Shown in pieces: positions 49,743 to 62,078 of a stretch of 64,000 bases of DNA. Source of the DNA: Litomosoides sigmodontis. Taxonomy: Eukaryota > Nematoda > Chromadorea > Rhabditida > Onchocercidae. Within the stretch, counting starts at the first letter, position 1. Every line of letters begins with the position of its first letter. The notes beneath the pieces were generated by a model. It saw nothing but the letters and a program-made list of their open reading frames with translations, was not told where the DNA came from and did no database searches. The stretch covers positions 9,777,398 through 9,841,397 of the forward strand of contig OY718808.1 in assembly GCA_963070105.1 (NCBI GenBank), in the 5' to 3' direction. The translations under genes were made by a program, and so were the position numbers.

Positions 49743-50953
49743 TGAATAATTATCATCGTTGATTGTTAATTCAAGTAAGTTGCGCTGCCGTGAGAGGAAC
49801 AAGGAATGATAAGGAGGAGTGGAGTGAAATGAGTGATAAGAGCTTTAATTGTACATATTAATGAATGTTCTAATATATGTTCATCGCAAATACCTTTCTT
49901 CTGTTTGTGAAAAGAGCAGTTTAAAAAGATTGCTATTGTGGACGTGTTGAAGGCCTTCTGTTGAAGATTTTGAAGTGCTTGAAGGATATTTTTTATGTGA
50001 TTTGAGCTAAAACTAACGTGACATTACAGTTATCAATTTCATTATTAGAAAAGAAGATGGACGAAGCAATTCACCGAGATCAACTGAGTGCTAACTTTAG
50101 AAAATATGCAATAAATGAGAAGTGCATTGCATCGAGAGCAACTGATAAGCATATTAATTTATCATTTATCACGCCATCGTCAGAATAGCTTTGGCAAAGT
50201 GTGCTTGTACCACATTATTATTGGCAATTCGACAGTGATGACAACGTCAGGTAGGAAGTCGAGTTATGTCGGTGGAAGAAGAATGGTCGATGTCTTCTTG
50301 TTCGTTAACAGATTACTCGTTCACGTGAACCAATAAAGGCATAACTTCTTTCGTTTGCTTTTTTTGCAACGCGTACGTCATGTTTTCACGTCATAAACTC
50401 CGAAATAAAGATGAAAGGATTCATATATTTCTATTTGTTATTGAAGGTGAAAATTTGTCATATTAGTGGTGCCAAGAGCGATGATCACTTCTGCTTATCA
50501 TTGTTATTTTATGGAAATGCAAGCAATCGATAAAACATAATCGATAAAACAAATCAATTTTTTGTCTTTTAAATTTTTTATTGAAAAGCGGTAGGTAGAG
50601 TGTTTACAGTTATTGTGTGTATTTGACAATTCTCCTTGCAATCGCACATACCTTTAATTTAATTTAACTCTTCGCAAATAGGCCATATCTTTTTTTTTAA
50701 TTAAATGCTGCATTTTTTTCATGGCAAAAGAGCAAAAATTAAGTGAGCTAAGATGATTCATTTCCTATTATTTCATCATTGAATAAAAATGAAAGCATAG
50801 AGTGGAAAGGCTTTAATCATCAATTTCTCATTTTGTACTTATGTAAAGTGCGATGAAATCTCTTTGAAAGTTATTTGGGTCAGTTATATAAATTGTGAAT
50901 TTTTTATCCACAGCTAAAGATTTAATTGATTTGTTTGCCAGATTTTGACTGAC

Positions 50954-50955
<2 letters not shown>

Positions 50956-50995
<40 letters not shown>
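50956..50995. repeat. (TG)20 dinucleotide microsatellite
   Basis: Twenty uninterrupted TG units. It is likely to be length-polymorphic. It creates spurious open frames of alternating Cys/Val or Thr/His. Confidence 0.95.
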
Positions 50996-50996
<1 letters not shown>

Positions 50997-53777
50997 TGTT
51001 TTGAAAAAAACTGTCGTGTGTCTTTCAATTGATAGGTCGGTTGGTTGCGTTGTGGTACTTCGGTTAAAAAAGATCAACAATAATGTTATGTTATCGACAA
51101 AACTTTTTTTTATTTTACAATTCGATAGTAGCAATTTGAAATTGCTCAATTTCCCATTATTTCATTTTCTTCTGTCATTTGTGATTGATCCAAATAATTT
51201 TGCAAATTTCATTACAACGGTTTCATTCCATTTTCTTCAATTATGCAAAGTTTTAATGATCGATCGAAATTGAAAATACGCGAATTGAAGCTCAATTTCT
51301 CTCTCTCTAACTTCAACTCCGTCCATCCGAGCATTGCTGTTGGAAGGGAGAAGAGAAGCTGAACTCAGAGTAACCTCAGCGCGGCAAAAGCAAAATTGAG
51401 AATAAAAATCAACAATATTTGACGGTTGAACTTTTAGAGATTCCGGTTCCCTAAATTTTGTTTTCGCAATTACTTCAACAATTTGCACTAACATTTGAAA
51501 CTGTTGGCATGCACGGCATTACTGCTGTTCTATTTATTTATTCTTTTGAACTCAAAAACTAAGTAAATTAAAACAGTTACAACAAATATCATGATTTAAT
51601 TAGAGCCTTACCATCACATTTACATTTATTCACTCGTCATTAACTGAAGCTAAGGGAATGAAAAGTGCTGAAGAATAGTTGTGCTGAAACTGATAGATGG
51701 CAAACAGTTTAAAAATTACAAACTTCTTTTGTTTAAAATCTAAAATCTATTAAAAAGAAATTGTTCGAATTCTTTCTGCGCGAACTGATGCTCTTTCAGC
51801 TTTGACTTAAATGCTTTTTCAAAATTGTTAGCTAAATCTTGGTGTGCTTGTTTCAATAACAATATCACATAAATATTAAATCAAATTACCAACTGATAAT
51901 TTTTTACGCCCAAGTATTTCGTTTTTTTTATTAGTCCGATTGTTTCTAAACTGCAAATACTGTACAAATCATTACCACCGTCACTTATCCTTGAATTTTA
52001 ATACTTACACGCTGCTAACATTCCTTCCCTATTGCCACGTTTAGTATGGTTCCATCACTATTTTCATTTATTGAAATGCAATAATTATCATATCAATTAA
52101 CAATTTGTATATTTCGGGAAAACGCAAATGCTCCGAATGTTGCCTTTACAAATACTTTTATTTACATTTAAACGGTGTGATTTTTGCATGATACGTTAAA
52201 TTCAAAAATTTCAGTTCACATTTAAATTGTGCATTGTTACCTTTTTTCAACAATTCATTGATTTATTTGCAATGGAAAAGCGACGTTTTAATGTGGAAAT
52301 GATGAAAATATTATTACTGACAAAAAATATTAGCATTTCATAAATCGGAATATTTTGTTTATGAAAAGTTATGTGCTAATTTTGAACTTCAACTTTCCAC
52401 CTAAAACTTTGAAGCCTTCAGGCGGCAGAAGACGTAAAAAATGAAAATAACAGCACTAGTACCCATCAAATTGCCACGCTATTCTTTTAAAATTAATTAA
52501 TTGATTAATCAGTTTTTTATGCAATTTCATACAAACGCTGACAGATTTCCCAATTGCTTCATTTTAAGCATTTCTCGCTAACTGTTTAGAGGGTGAAATT
52601 CTTTGTTCCATGCACTCATGACACGATCGATCGCTGATGACAATAGTTTTTGAACTTTGAACTCAAATTTGGTGCAGCAATTTATGACGTGAATGCATTC
52701 GAGAGCAACTGATGACCAATTTATTGATGTTTAAGACCAATTTGAGCTTCATTAATCATTGCTGTTCTATAGATACTCAATCATAGGTACATTAGGAATT
52801 CAAGAAATGTCAAATAATCAGTAAGTGAAACGTCTCGCTAATTTCCTCACTTTTTACAATCAATTAAATGTTTATTTCCTCTTTTTTATTTCTCTCATTT
52901 CATTCGTAAAATTTTATGAAATTTAAATGAGGCGCTATGAAAGGTTATTTCTAAAAAATGGTTGACCTTTTGATTTTGATGGTAGGAATGAAAAGGGGAG
53001 TGAAGGTTGGACACAAGTTAAAATTCGTTCCATCCTCTTTTTTGTCGGAAATTTCAATAGCGCAATTTTCGCTAAGGCATTTTAAGGAAGGAATGACAAT
53101 TGTGCAGTTATTTGACGCGGCCGTCGATGTGCAGCACTCGGCTGGCGATAAACCGTCCACAAAAGCCTCTCAGCTAACGACGAAAAGGTAAGAATCTCTA
53201 CCGTTCGTCGGTCATCATAGTGATTCGTGGAAAAGAGCGGAAGCGCGCAAAGGAACAGTTCACCTGCCGAAGCATCGATAGGAAGGATGGATCAATTAGC
53301 TCTTCTACGATAAAAAAAGCATTTGATTTGGTGCGGGGAACGCCACCTGGCAACCCATCCTCCACTTCCCTCTTGCGTGAAGAAGGAAAAGTTGTTGAAA
53401 TCTCGGAATCCATCTTTATACAACGTTTCCATTTTGTCTCCTTCATTTACAATAAAAGGAAATTAATTAACTTACATTAAACTCATAACAGTTTCATTCT
53501 TCAAGCGTTGCAGCATTAAAAAAACAGGTCGTTGCATGTCCTTTTCAGAGTTGTTGATTGAACTATTTCTATTGTTTCAATGGTCAAATGCTTTTAAATT
53601 AGTTGATAGTACCGACATCGATTCTCTCTTTTCTTCCTTGTCACCACATATCATTGAAAAAATGGATCTAACATTTCTACGGATGTGTTCCTATCCTTCT
53701 AACTCATCCAAGCTTTTAGAATATTTCAATCCCAACTATCAGATTACTCTCCCAATTATCACTAGTTAGTAAGAATT

Positions 53778-53903
53778 TTCACTTCGATAATAATATGCAA
53801 AAATTTGTATGAATTGAAATGCTCCTTTTTGTGTCTTTTTTTCACTTCGATAATAATATGCAAAAATTTGTATGAATTGAAATGCTCGTTTTTGTGTGTT
53901 TTT
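53778..53903. repeat. Tandem duplication, 63-bp unit, two copies
   Basis: The unit beginning TTCACTTCGATAATAATATG occurs at 53778 and again at 53841, nearly identical (differences around CTCC/CTCG and GTGTC/GTGTG). A third copy starts (TTTCACTT) and then diverges. It looks like a recent local duplication. Confidence 0.85.
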
Positions 53904-55062
53904 TTCACTTTCGTTTGGGAAATATCACTTGCATATATGGTTCGAAGTTTTTCCCCGTGAGCTGCCAAATCGCGGTGAACGAGAAGTAGAGAACATGCGG
54001 CCAAGATCGTTAAATCAGCTGTACGTTTGATTATTCTCCTTCGAATTTCCCAACACATTTGATGCAATTGCTCAGAGTGAGTAGGAGCGTATCGATCTGT
54101 GATTTTCATCTTTCCAAATGGATGATAATTAAAATTCAGCAATGCTTTTTTTTGCGGAAGGACTTATTGCTATCGTCGGAGGAAAGAGGAGACGTAGAAC
54201 GAATTTCGTCATTTTTTTCTCTTCCTTTCCCTCTCGCTTTTCCAGTTTATTTCGAAAGCTGTAACTGATAATTACGATGTACATGAGGACGATGAAGGTC
54301 CACCCACTATTGGTTGACTTCCTAATTTAGTACGCCACACTTGCCAAATGCCTGAGTGGAAGTGAAATGTGAACGCATTGAAAATATTTGAAATAATTTG
54401 AAATTTTGTAGGAATTTCAAAACCTTGCAGTGTTCGGTTTTCGACTGCATAACAATCACCGATGACAGTAATTTTTTATTTGTTGGAGATTTTCAAATCT
54501 TTTCTTTTTCATTTCCAGTCATTTCCAATGAGTGTGGCAATAAACCGAGGAAGGAAAAATTTTAATTTTTATAAAACTTCGGACTAACAGAGAATAATAA
54601 AACAAACAGCTCTAAAACGCTTCACAAATGCAGTTTGTTGAACAATTATCGAGCAGTTCTGAATTTTTTTTCCAGAAATTTTGAAATTCATTCATCATTT
54701 CTATTTACTGACTGCTATAATAAATTTTGCTATACGCTTACTTTGATTTGCTTTATTCAATGATTTGCAACTGTCAAATGTTATTTACAATCCCTTCACT
54801 GAAATTCAATCATTATTTACGATCCTTAACCGATCGCACTCTTCCAATCAACAAATAAGGTCAAAGATGAAGTGCAGAAGTGTATTACTGATTATCGTTT
54901 CAATTTATTTTCTCATTTGTCCTTTTTTTGCTTCACAATACTTCTGTCCTTCACCGAGTTTTGCTTTGGCCTTGCCTTCTTCTTTGCCGCTTGTGAAGCG
55001 AGGAGATGAAATTCATTCCCTTTTTATGCTCAACTCTTTGCTTATTACGTCCGATAGATTTT

Positions 55063-55070
55063 CGTATCAG
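55063..55070 (+). promoter_or_regulatory. Probable trans-splice acceptor of the GGT gene
   Basis: CGTATCAG ends 11 nt before the ATG at 55082, and no coding exon is found upstream. It fits spliced-leader addition. Confidence 0.4.
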
Positions 55071-55081
55071 AGGAAACTGAA

Positions 55082-58000
55082 ATGATATGGGTAAATTATT
55101 CTAGTCGAAGGTTAGTGATCGTTTGATTGGTGTTTGATAACAGAAGCAGTGAAGTGAAGAAAAATCAGAGCAGTTCCCTTTCACATCGATTAAGTGGATT
55201 ATTTTCAAAGTGCCACCAAATCGAAATAGGCAGGAAGGAAAAACTGTTTACACTATTTAGCCATTCCGCTGGCTAAATTAATGGTTTCTCCATCCGCTTA
55301 ACCACTTACCGAACTGTTGCAGATGCTATCGATCACTGGGTTTCTTGCTTGCTTCTTCGGCGGTGCTATTTTTTGCTTCCACCGTTGTTTTAGCAATACT
55401 TCTGAAGATGAAATACAATGAAGAAGCGGTAATTCCAAATTTCGATTTAAAAGCAGCCTTTAATTTGTTTACATTTGAATTCTAACTGATTATAGCTGTT
55501 GTATGCAATATAATTAAACGTTAAATTATAACAAAAAAAACAATTATTAGGCCGTAAGGTGATAATTCGTTGATCCTAAAAAAGCGGCAAGTGACGTCCG
55601 AAATGCACTTAACTAATCATTTAGGATAATTTGATTGCTGTAACTATTCAATTATTAAGAGGTAATGTGTTAGTGTGATTTCTTAAATGGCACATAAGTA
55701 ATTTTGAAAAATTCAGATAACAGCAAACGAAATAATTCAGTGCAACAAAGAATCAGTAATGTCGTCGACGAGTACGGAACGTCCGTTAAAGTGGCCAGGG
55801 CCAAGCAGAAGTTTATACGCACGTTACAAACGAGTTGCAATTGCAACTGATAACGGTATATGCAGTGGAATTGGAAGGTTAACATGCAAATAGTACTTCA
55901 ATCTCTGACAGAAGTAAACTATAGCAAATCAAATTTTAAATTCAACTTGTGCACAGTAATTTGGCGTTCAAGAGATGAGATGAGGTGCAAAGGCACAATG
56001 ACTTACTTATAATTGTGACAATTTCCATTTCGCGTCTATGCTGAGTCCTAAGTTGCAAGTGTGATCTGCATCCGTAATAATTGAGGAACAGTTGCAAAAT
56101 TTTTTGAGGTTAAATGACATATTTCAAATATTTAGCAACAACTGCAATAATGCGTGGAACAGAAAACAATTGTGAAAAACCCATTATCTTGTTACTAATG
56201 AGCTAAAATAAGCCGTTCCCCGAAATCGCTCTTAAGTGCTAGTTAAATTGAAGCGCAACATCAGTCATTACTCCTCTTGAGGAGCTTTAGCAATTTGTTA
56301 ATTATAAGATATTAGCAATTTAAGAGATGTATTCATGCTTGGTGGTAATTCAATAGATGCAGCGGTAGCTGCACTGATATGTATTGGTGTTGTGAATCCG
56401 CAAAGTTCCGGTTTGGGTGGCGGATTCCTGATGACGATATACAACAGGTTAATTTCTCTCATCAATCTTCCGTTTCCGCTTTTTCACATCGTTTTATTAT
56501 TTGCTTCATATCTCTGCTTCTTATCAATAAATTAGTTTTCGCCCTTCTTATCATGAAATGCTTTCGAAATGCATGTTTACATATCAATTATTTCTTATAC
56601 AATTATTTCTTATATACTGTCCGTCAATCGCTTCCCCATTATTTATTATTTTATTACTTCGTTGTCCACAATTATCCTTATCATCCGTCGTGACCACTTA
56701 TCAGTCATTTCTCCTTCCCTTTCTATTCAATTTATTTTCACATTTCTAAATGTTACAACTCTGCTTGCCCGTTAATAGTTAATTAGTATAAAAGAAAGAA
56801 AACTGAAGTAAATGAATTGATGGAATAGAAAGATATTGCTGCGTAATTTCAGTTCTTCAAAGCGCTGTACAGTTGTTAACGCACGTGAAACTGCGCCAGC
56901 ATCAGCAAGCGAAACGATGTTCAATGATTCACCGGAAGATGCCTTAAGAGGTTACAAATTATTTTCCTACCGTAAATTGAAGCGAGCACCCGGACTGAAT
57001 GAAATACGTACCTAACGATAACCTACGATTCATTTTATTTCACTATGATCAGTTTGCGTGAAAGCTAGCACAACCACGTAAATTTGCTTATTAATTCTGA
57101 TATGCCTATATTTATCACAATTTTAACATTTAAGGAAAAAGTTCCTCTGAACGTTTAGCATTCAGGATACCGTGCTATTGCAACACCGTCCGAATTACAC
57201 GGATTATGGACGGTATTTTCAACCTTTGGAAGTGGTAAATTATCTTGGCATAGACTTTTTGAGCCGTCCATTGAGTTAGCGTTGAAAGGATTTCCAATTT
57301 CGAGTGCCTTAGCAAAAGAACTTGCTAAAGCAGAAGAGATGATACTGGCCGAACCGTCGTTAAAGTAAGCTTCACTTCTTCTAGAAATTGCAAATCTTTT
57401 TTCGCTCAATATTTCCCTCATTTTGCACATTTTTTCTAAGAAAATTTTTTGCTGAGGGTGATGAGAAAGGGAGAGTGAAATGAAAGTGATTATTAATTAA
57501 TCCACCTCCTTCTTCTTCCATCAGTGACAGAGCGGTGAGTGAAGATGTAATGACTCCTCAAGTATGGGACTGAATTACCTTCCCTTCCCTCTGACAAGGA
57601 AAGAACAAGTAGGGTCGGTGTAACAAAAGGACTGTTGAGGCGAGTATTTGTGAATCCAACAACTGAAAAAGTGTATGGCGAAGGTGATATTATTACGCGA
57701 GACCGCTTGGGTGCTACCTTGCAACGTATTGCAAACAGTTCCGATCCATTACAACTGTTTTACCGTGGTGATCACTTTTACTAATAATTTTATTTTTCGC
57801 CTAATTACAACTGCATCACTAATTAATCAATTTAATATTTAAATGGATGGACGTGCCGCGATGCTCTGTTTTGTTATTGTTGTGATTGATGGAAAAATCA
57901 CAGGAATGTTATTGTTATTTTAATGAAAAGAATTTGAATTTGTTGTTGTTGTAGAATTTAAGGTAATTTTTGGTTGCAAAAAATTTTGGGGTGCAAAGAA

Positions 58001-60459
58001 AATTCAGTAAAGGGAAAATGTTAAAGGAAAAAAAATTCAGGAATTTTGTTAATTTTTGCTTGGAAGCTCTGGAATGTCTAAATTATATTTTAAGGTAGTA
58101 TCGCACGAACAATTGCAGCGGAAATCAAAGAACGTGGTAAGAGTCGACGCTTATCTTCTTTTCAGCATGTTACGTGATATGTCAATCATGATTCTTGCAT
58201 GGAATATTCCCGAAATTCAGGCCGCAACACTCGTTTGATGCATGTCATGTCTTCTCTTCAGGTGGTCACATATCCATGGATGATTTAAGTAATTACAAGA
58301 CAAAATTAGACGAAATTCCAATCATCACCAAACAATTCCTCGGCGAGTACGCTATGTGTGGTCCGCCACCACCAAGCTCAGCAGCTATTGCTCAAAGTAT
58401 TATATCAACCGTTGCTGGTAAATAACTTACTGATTGCTTTACTAAATATATCAATTCGAATGTTATTAGGCGATCGAAATTTGTTTATTGAAATTAAGTA
58501 AGTAGAATGGCACGAAGGTAAATCAAAGGGATCGTTTTCAAATTCATTTGCTTCGGAATTGACAGGTCAGCATCAATCATTAGGTTCATGACGTCCCTTT
58601 TCAGAATTCTATGACGGAAAGAGTGAAATTGATAAAGATGATCCGCTATTTTATCATCGCTTAATTGAAGCGGAAAAGTTTGCTTATGCCCAAAGGACAA
58701 AATTTGGAGATGCGGAATTTGTACCAGAAGCTCAGGGAATCGCGGAAAATATAGTTGAAAGGTAAGGTAGCGAGGACTTTGCTTGTGAGGAAAATAGATT
58801 TGAAATAAATTCAAAACCTCGAAATTCACCTCTCGCACAATTTTTGCTTTTTCAGTTCTTATCTGAAACACATCAAATCTCTTATCAAACAAACAGCTCA
58901 ACCACTGAACACCTATGGAGCTGATCTGTTTCAGCAACTTGACGACCACGGCACATCACACGTATCAGCGATTGATCGGAACAATAATATTGCCGTGTCA
59001 TGCACGAGCACCGTTAATCGCATGTAATATTACTTTTTATTAGCTTAAGCGACATGTACTGCTAGAGCTATGTGTTTTTGGTGACCGCACGTAAGGTGAA
59101 AGACTAAGTGGGAAGCGATTCTTCATTTAGCTAACCGAGTGTGGCACGGCCCGGCCGGTTACGTGAATTCCTTTTGATGTTTGTAGTAGCACCGCTGTCA
59201 CTGTGTGAAGGTGAGGAAATGTTTGCGAGTAATCTTTAACAAATCGATAAGACAAAAGGCTCTTTAAAGTGGATTCGTCAATTGCTTACAGTTCAAAGTA
59301 TCGGAGAGACTGCAACCAATCGATTTTAGAGCATTTTAGAAAAAGAATTTAGCAAAGCGCAAGTAGTAAAAAACCTTTTCCAGATTTCTCCGCGTTAACT
59401 TATTTGTTGAGGGAACGTTGACAGAGAGAAAAATTAATTAATCCCTTTTTTTAAAGCATTGTTTTTAGTGAACGAATGTATAGCCTTTTTTAGAGTGAAA
59501 TTAAGTAGCTAAAATAAAATTAGAAAAGAACGGAATGCCATTACAACACAGATTGGGTGCAATGCGCGTTTCACCGACCCTTGGAATAGTTTGGAATAAT
59601 GAAATGGATGATTTCTCGATTCCCGGACAACCGAACTCCTTCGGATATGCACCATCACCGGCAAACTATATCCGACCCGGAAAAAGACCGTTGAGCAGTA
59701 TGTCACCCACGGTGATTTACAACAGAAATACAGGAATGGTAAATGTTTATGAGAGAAAATGATTGTTGCATAATTTTACAATTTAAACTATTGGATGTCA
59801 TTTTAAAATTTGTTGCAAAGTAGCATAAGCTAATATTAATGAACGTAAAAATTCACAAGTCCATACTTCAGCCAGAGTTATGAGGCAGAAAGTTCAAATT
59901 AGGTAGATTAAGTAAATTCACGAAACTGGCGAAAATTATTTATTAGATGGTCAACACTTCAAGAGGATATTGCTCATTCGTATTTGTCAGTGATAAAAAC
60001 GTAGCGATAAATTATTATTTTAAGGTAAAAATGGTTATTGGTGCATCTGGCGGTTCATACATCATTTCAGCAATAGCACAAACGGTTATACGTAACCTTA
60101 TTCTTAACGAGACAATTAAGGAGGCTGTTGATTCGCCACGTTTTCACAATCAGTTATTGCCCCCAAATACTTTATACGAATCTTCGATTCCTCAGGTAAT
60201 TTGGATTTCATCCCTGTTATTAGCAATGTATTAATTAGCCACACATTAAACGTATTCTACTGATTGCTAGCACCCACTACCAGCTAATTATGAAATTTAG
60301 GAAATCATAACGAATTTGGCCGACAAACGAAATCACAGTATGACAGCAACGTCAAAGCTAAAAAGTGTTGTGCAAGCACTTGTGATAAATACTGATGGAT
60401 ACATTTATGGAAACAGTGACTTCCGTCGGGAGACTGAATGTTTTCCAGCCGGATTTTAA
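55082..60459 (+). CDS. Gamma-glutamyltranspeptidase, membrane-anchored (627 aa, 14 exons)
   Basis: Cleaves the gamma-glutamyl bond of extracellular glutathione and transfers it to water or an acceptor. Family members are type II membrane proteins that self-cleave into two subunits. Exons are 55082-55110, 55323-55428, 55717-55877, 56325-56447, 56853-56950, 57166-57364, 57640-57767, 58095-58136, 58262-58417, 58605-58761, 58856-59023, 59552-59738, 60025-60195 and 60301-60459; about 1884 nt, in frame to TAA. MIWVNYSSRRCYRSLG is followed by a membrane anchor (LLASSAVLFFASTVVLAILL). Conserved motifs are GGNSIDAAVAALICIGVVNP, SSGLGGGF, VVNARETAP with the substrate Arg, SNYKTKL, DDHGTSHVSAID with the nucleophile Thr at the autocleavage point, CTSTVNR, WNNEMDDFS, GKRPLSSMSPTV, GASGGS, SPRFHNQLLPPN and the C-terminal PAGF. 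All key residues are present, so it should be active. The first exon was chosen because it is the one that reaches the anchor frame in phase 2. Confidence 0.94.
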
Positions 60460-62078
60460 CGATACAACATACGTTGCTTTTTGTATTTAACTGAAATCTG
60501 AAATTTTCATGGCACACAATGGACTCTTTTTTTTCTTTTCGAAAATGGGAGAGAATGAACAACTTTTAATTTAATTTATTCATTTAGCATAATTCACAAC
60601 GTCACTTGTATTACCACTTATGTATGCATATAAACTTGTACTTACGTGATTCCCCCTGAATTTGTTGATTAATCAGTCTTTACTGTAATTCATATAAATT
60701 ACTTTACTGCAGAAATTTTCACCTACTCGATAATGCATTTAGTTACTTTAACTTTTACTATTTCATTTTCATTATTAGTAAGCTATCTTTTTGTACGTCC
60801 CCTGTTATACAATTATTCTTCTCAATTTCTTTATTTGTTAGAGAAATGCAAATTTCTTTCATAGAAAAATTAAAATTAACAAATGAAAAGAAACGACAGA
60901 AAAAATTTGAGATTGAATAATTGAAAGAAATTTTTTCCAAAATTAACAAAATGACTTTGTATCTATAAAGTGTAATATTTGCGCGTAACTTTTGTGATTG
61001 GCATAATACCAAAAGTTTATAAAACTTTCAAACTTTCCACTTCTGTTGCGCGCTGAATTGATGATAACCATCCGCTGTTTGGATAGAGAGAGTCCTATCA
61101 AGCAATGACGAAGCTATCAGTATTATGCTCACTTCAGTATTAAGTCAATTAACTACAGTATGATTCAATTAATACTTGAAACTCAGATGCTTCCTCCTTT
61201 TGTGTGAGATCCACCCGTGGACTGTTTCTAAGATGCATTTTCCTACAACCATTGATAATACTGATAATATTGATAATAATTTCATTATTTCCCATTTAAA
61301 TCAATTTGTAATATAATAGCTCATTGCCAAGTATTTGCAGTCATTTCAAATTTTACAGTTTTCAATAAAAATTTATGTGAAATCTCGCTTTTGTTTTGAT
61401 AATAAAATTTATTCTGAAAAAAACAGAGAGAACAAAGAAGCTTTCAAGTACAATTGAAAGATATCAGAATTCAATTTCTTCTTCTGGTTTTACAGATTTT
61501 ATAGTGTCGCTAAGATGAAGCTAACGTACGAACGGCAGCAAAGTGATTACCTGAATTCAGTTACGGTACGATACAATACTTCATTCTAAGTTGAACAGTT
61601 GCTATTTGATGAAAGGACTAGATCAATGCATAATGATATTTACTTAGCAGCTATTTTTCATTTCAAATTCATAATTCGTGAACAAAATAATTTTACAAAG
61701 TTCATTAATAACAATTTGAATAAAATAATGCACAATTTAAGATAATAAAGTAAACAATTATCTCTCTTCTTGGTAAAATATATAAAAATGACAGGAACAG
61801 ATACAAAGGAACGAAAAAAAAATTCGTGAAAATGGGATAAACCACATTATTAGATGAATTGTAACTGAATTAAATTAAATTAAGCTAAATTGAAACTATA
61901 ATTTGTGTTTTTAAAATTACAAATCGTAATTTTATATTAATGAAACCAATATAGAGAGAAGAAATGCTTAATTAATTGAAGAGATCGGTTAAAAATAATG
62001 AAGAAAGTATAATAAATGATGAAGGAGATGGTATCGCCGACAATTGAATTGTTTGTTCGCAATTTTACAATGAGATGT
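60460..62078. other. Intergenic region between convergent genes
   Basis: About 1.6 kb of AT-rich sequence between the 3' ends of the GGT gene and the minus-strand gene that follows. No coding, RNA or repeat feature is supported. Confidence 0.5.

Larger units (their letters stand above)
49462..55068. other. 5.6 kb gene-poor region between DAAM and the GGT gene
   Basis: AT-rich, with an ATTA tetranucleotide array at 49721-49742, a TG array at 50956-50995 and a 63-bp tandem duplication at 53778-53903. A 77-codon frame at 53536-53769 starts with a hydrophobic segment but has no family match and no clear gene structure. AATAAA overlaps the DAAM stop region (from about 49460). The right part presumably holds the GGT promoter. 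Confidence 0.5.

Noticed and set aside
50828..51273. Open frames with alternating Cys/Val or Thr/His
   Set aside because: They are translations of the (TG)20 microsatellite on each strand, not protein genes.
52958..53480. Opposed open frames on both strands in the DAAM-GGT spacer
   Set aside because: No recognisable domain; frames overlap on opposite strands and have no supporting splice structure.
53536..53769. Small secreted protein of 77 aa
   Set aside because: The hydrophobic start is suggestive, but there is no family match, no conserved motif, and the region is otherwise non-coding.
59080..59170. Possible tRNA or structured RNA in a GGT intron (GGCACGGCCCGGCCGG)
   Set aside because: The GC-rich patch lacks paired A-box and B-box motifs and a cloverleaf fold could not be drawn.
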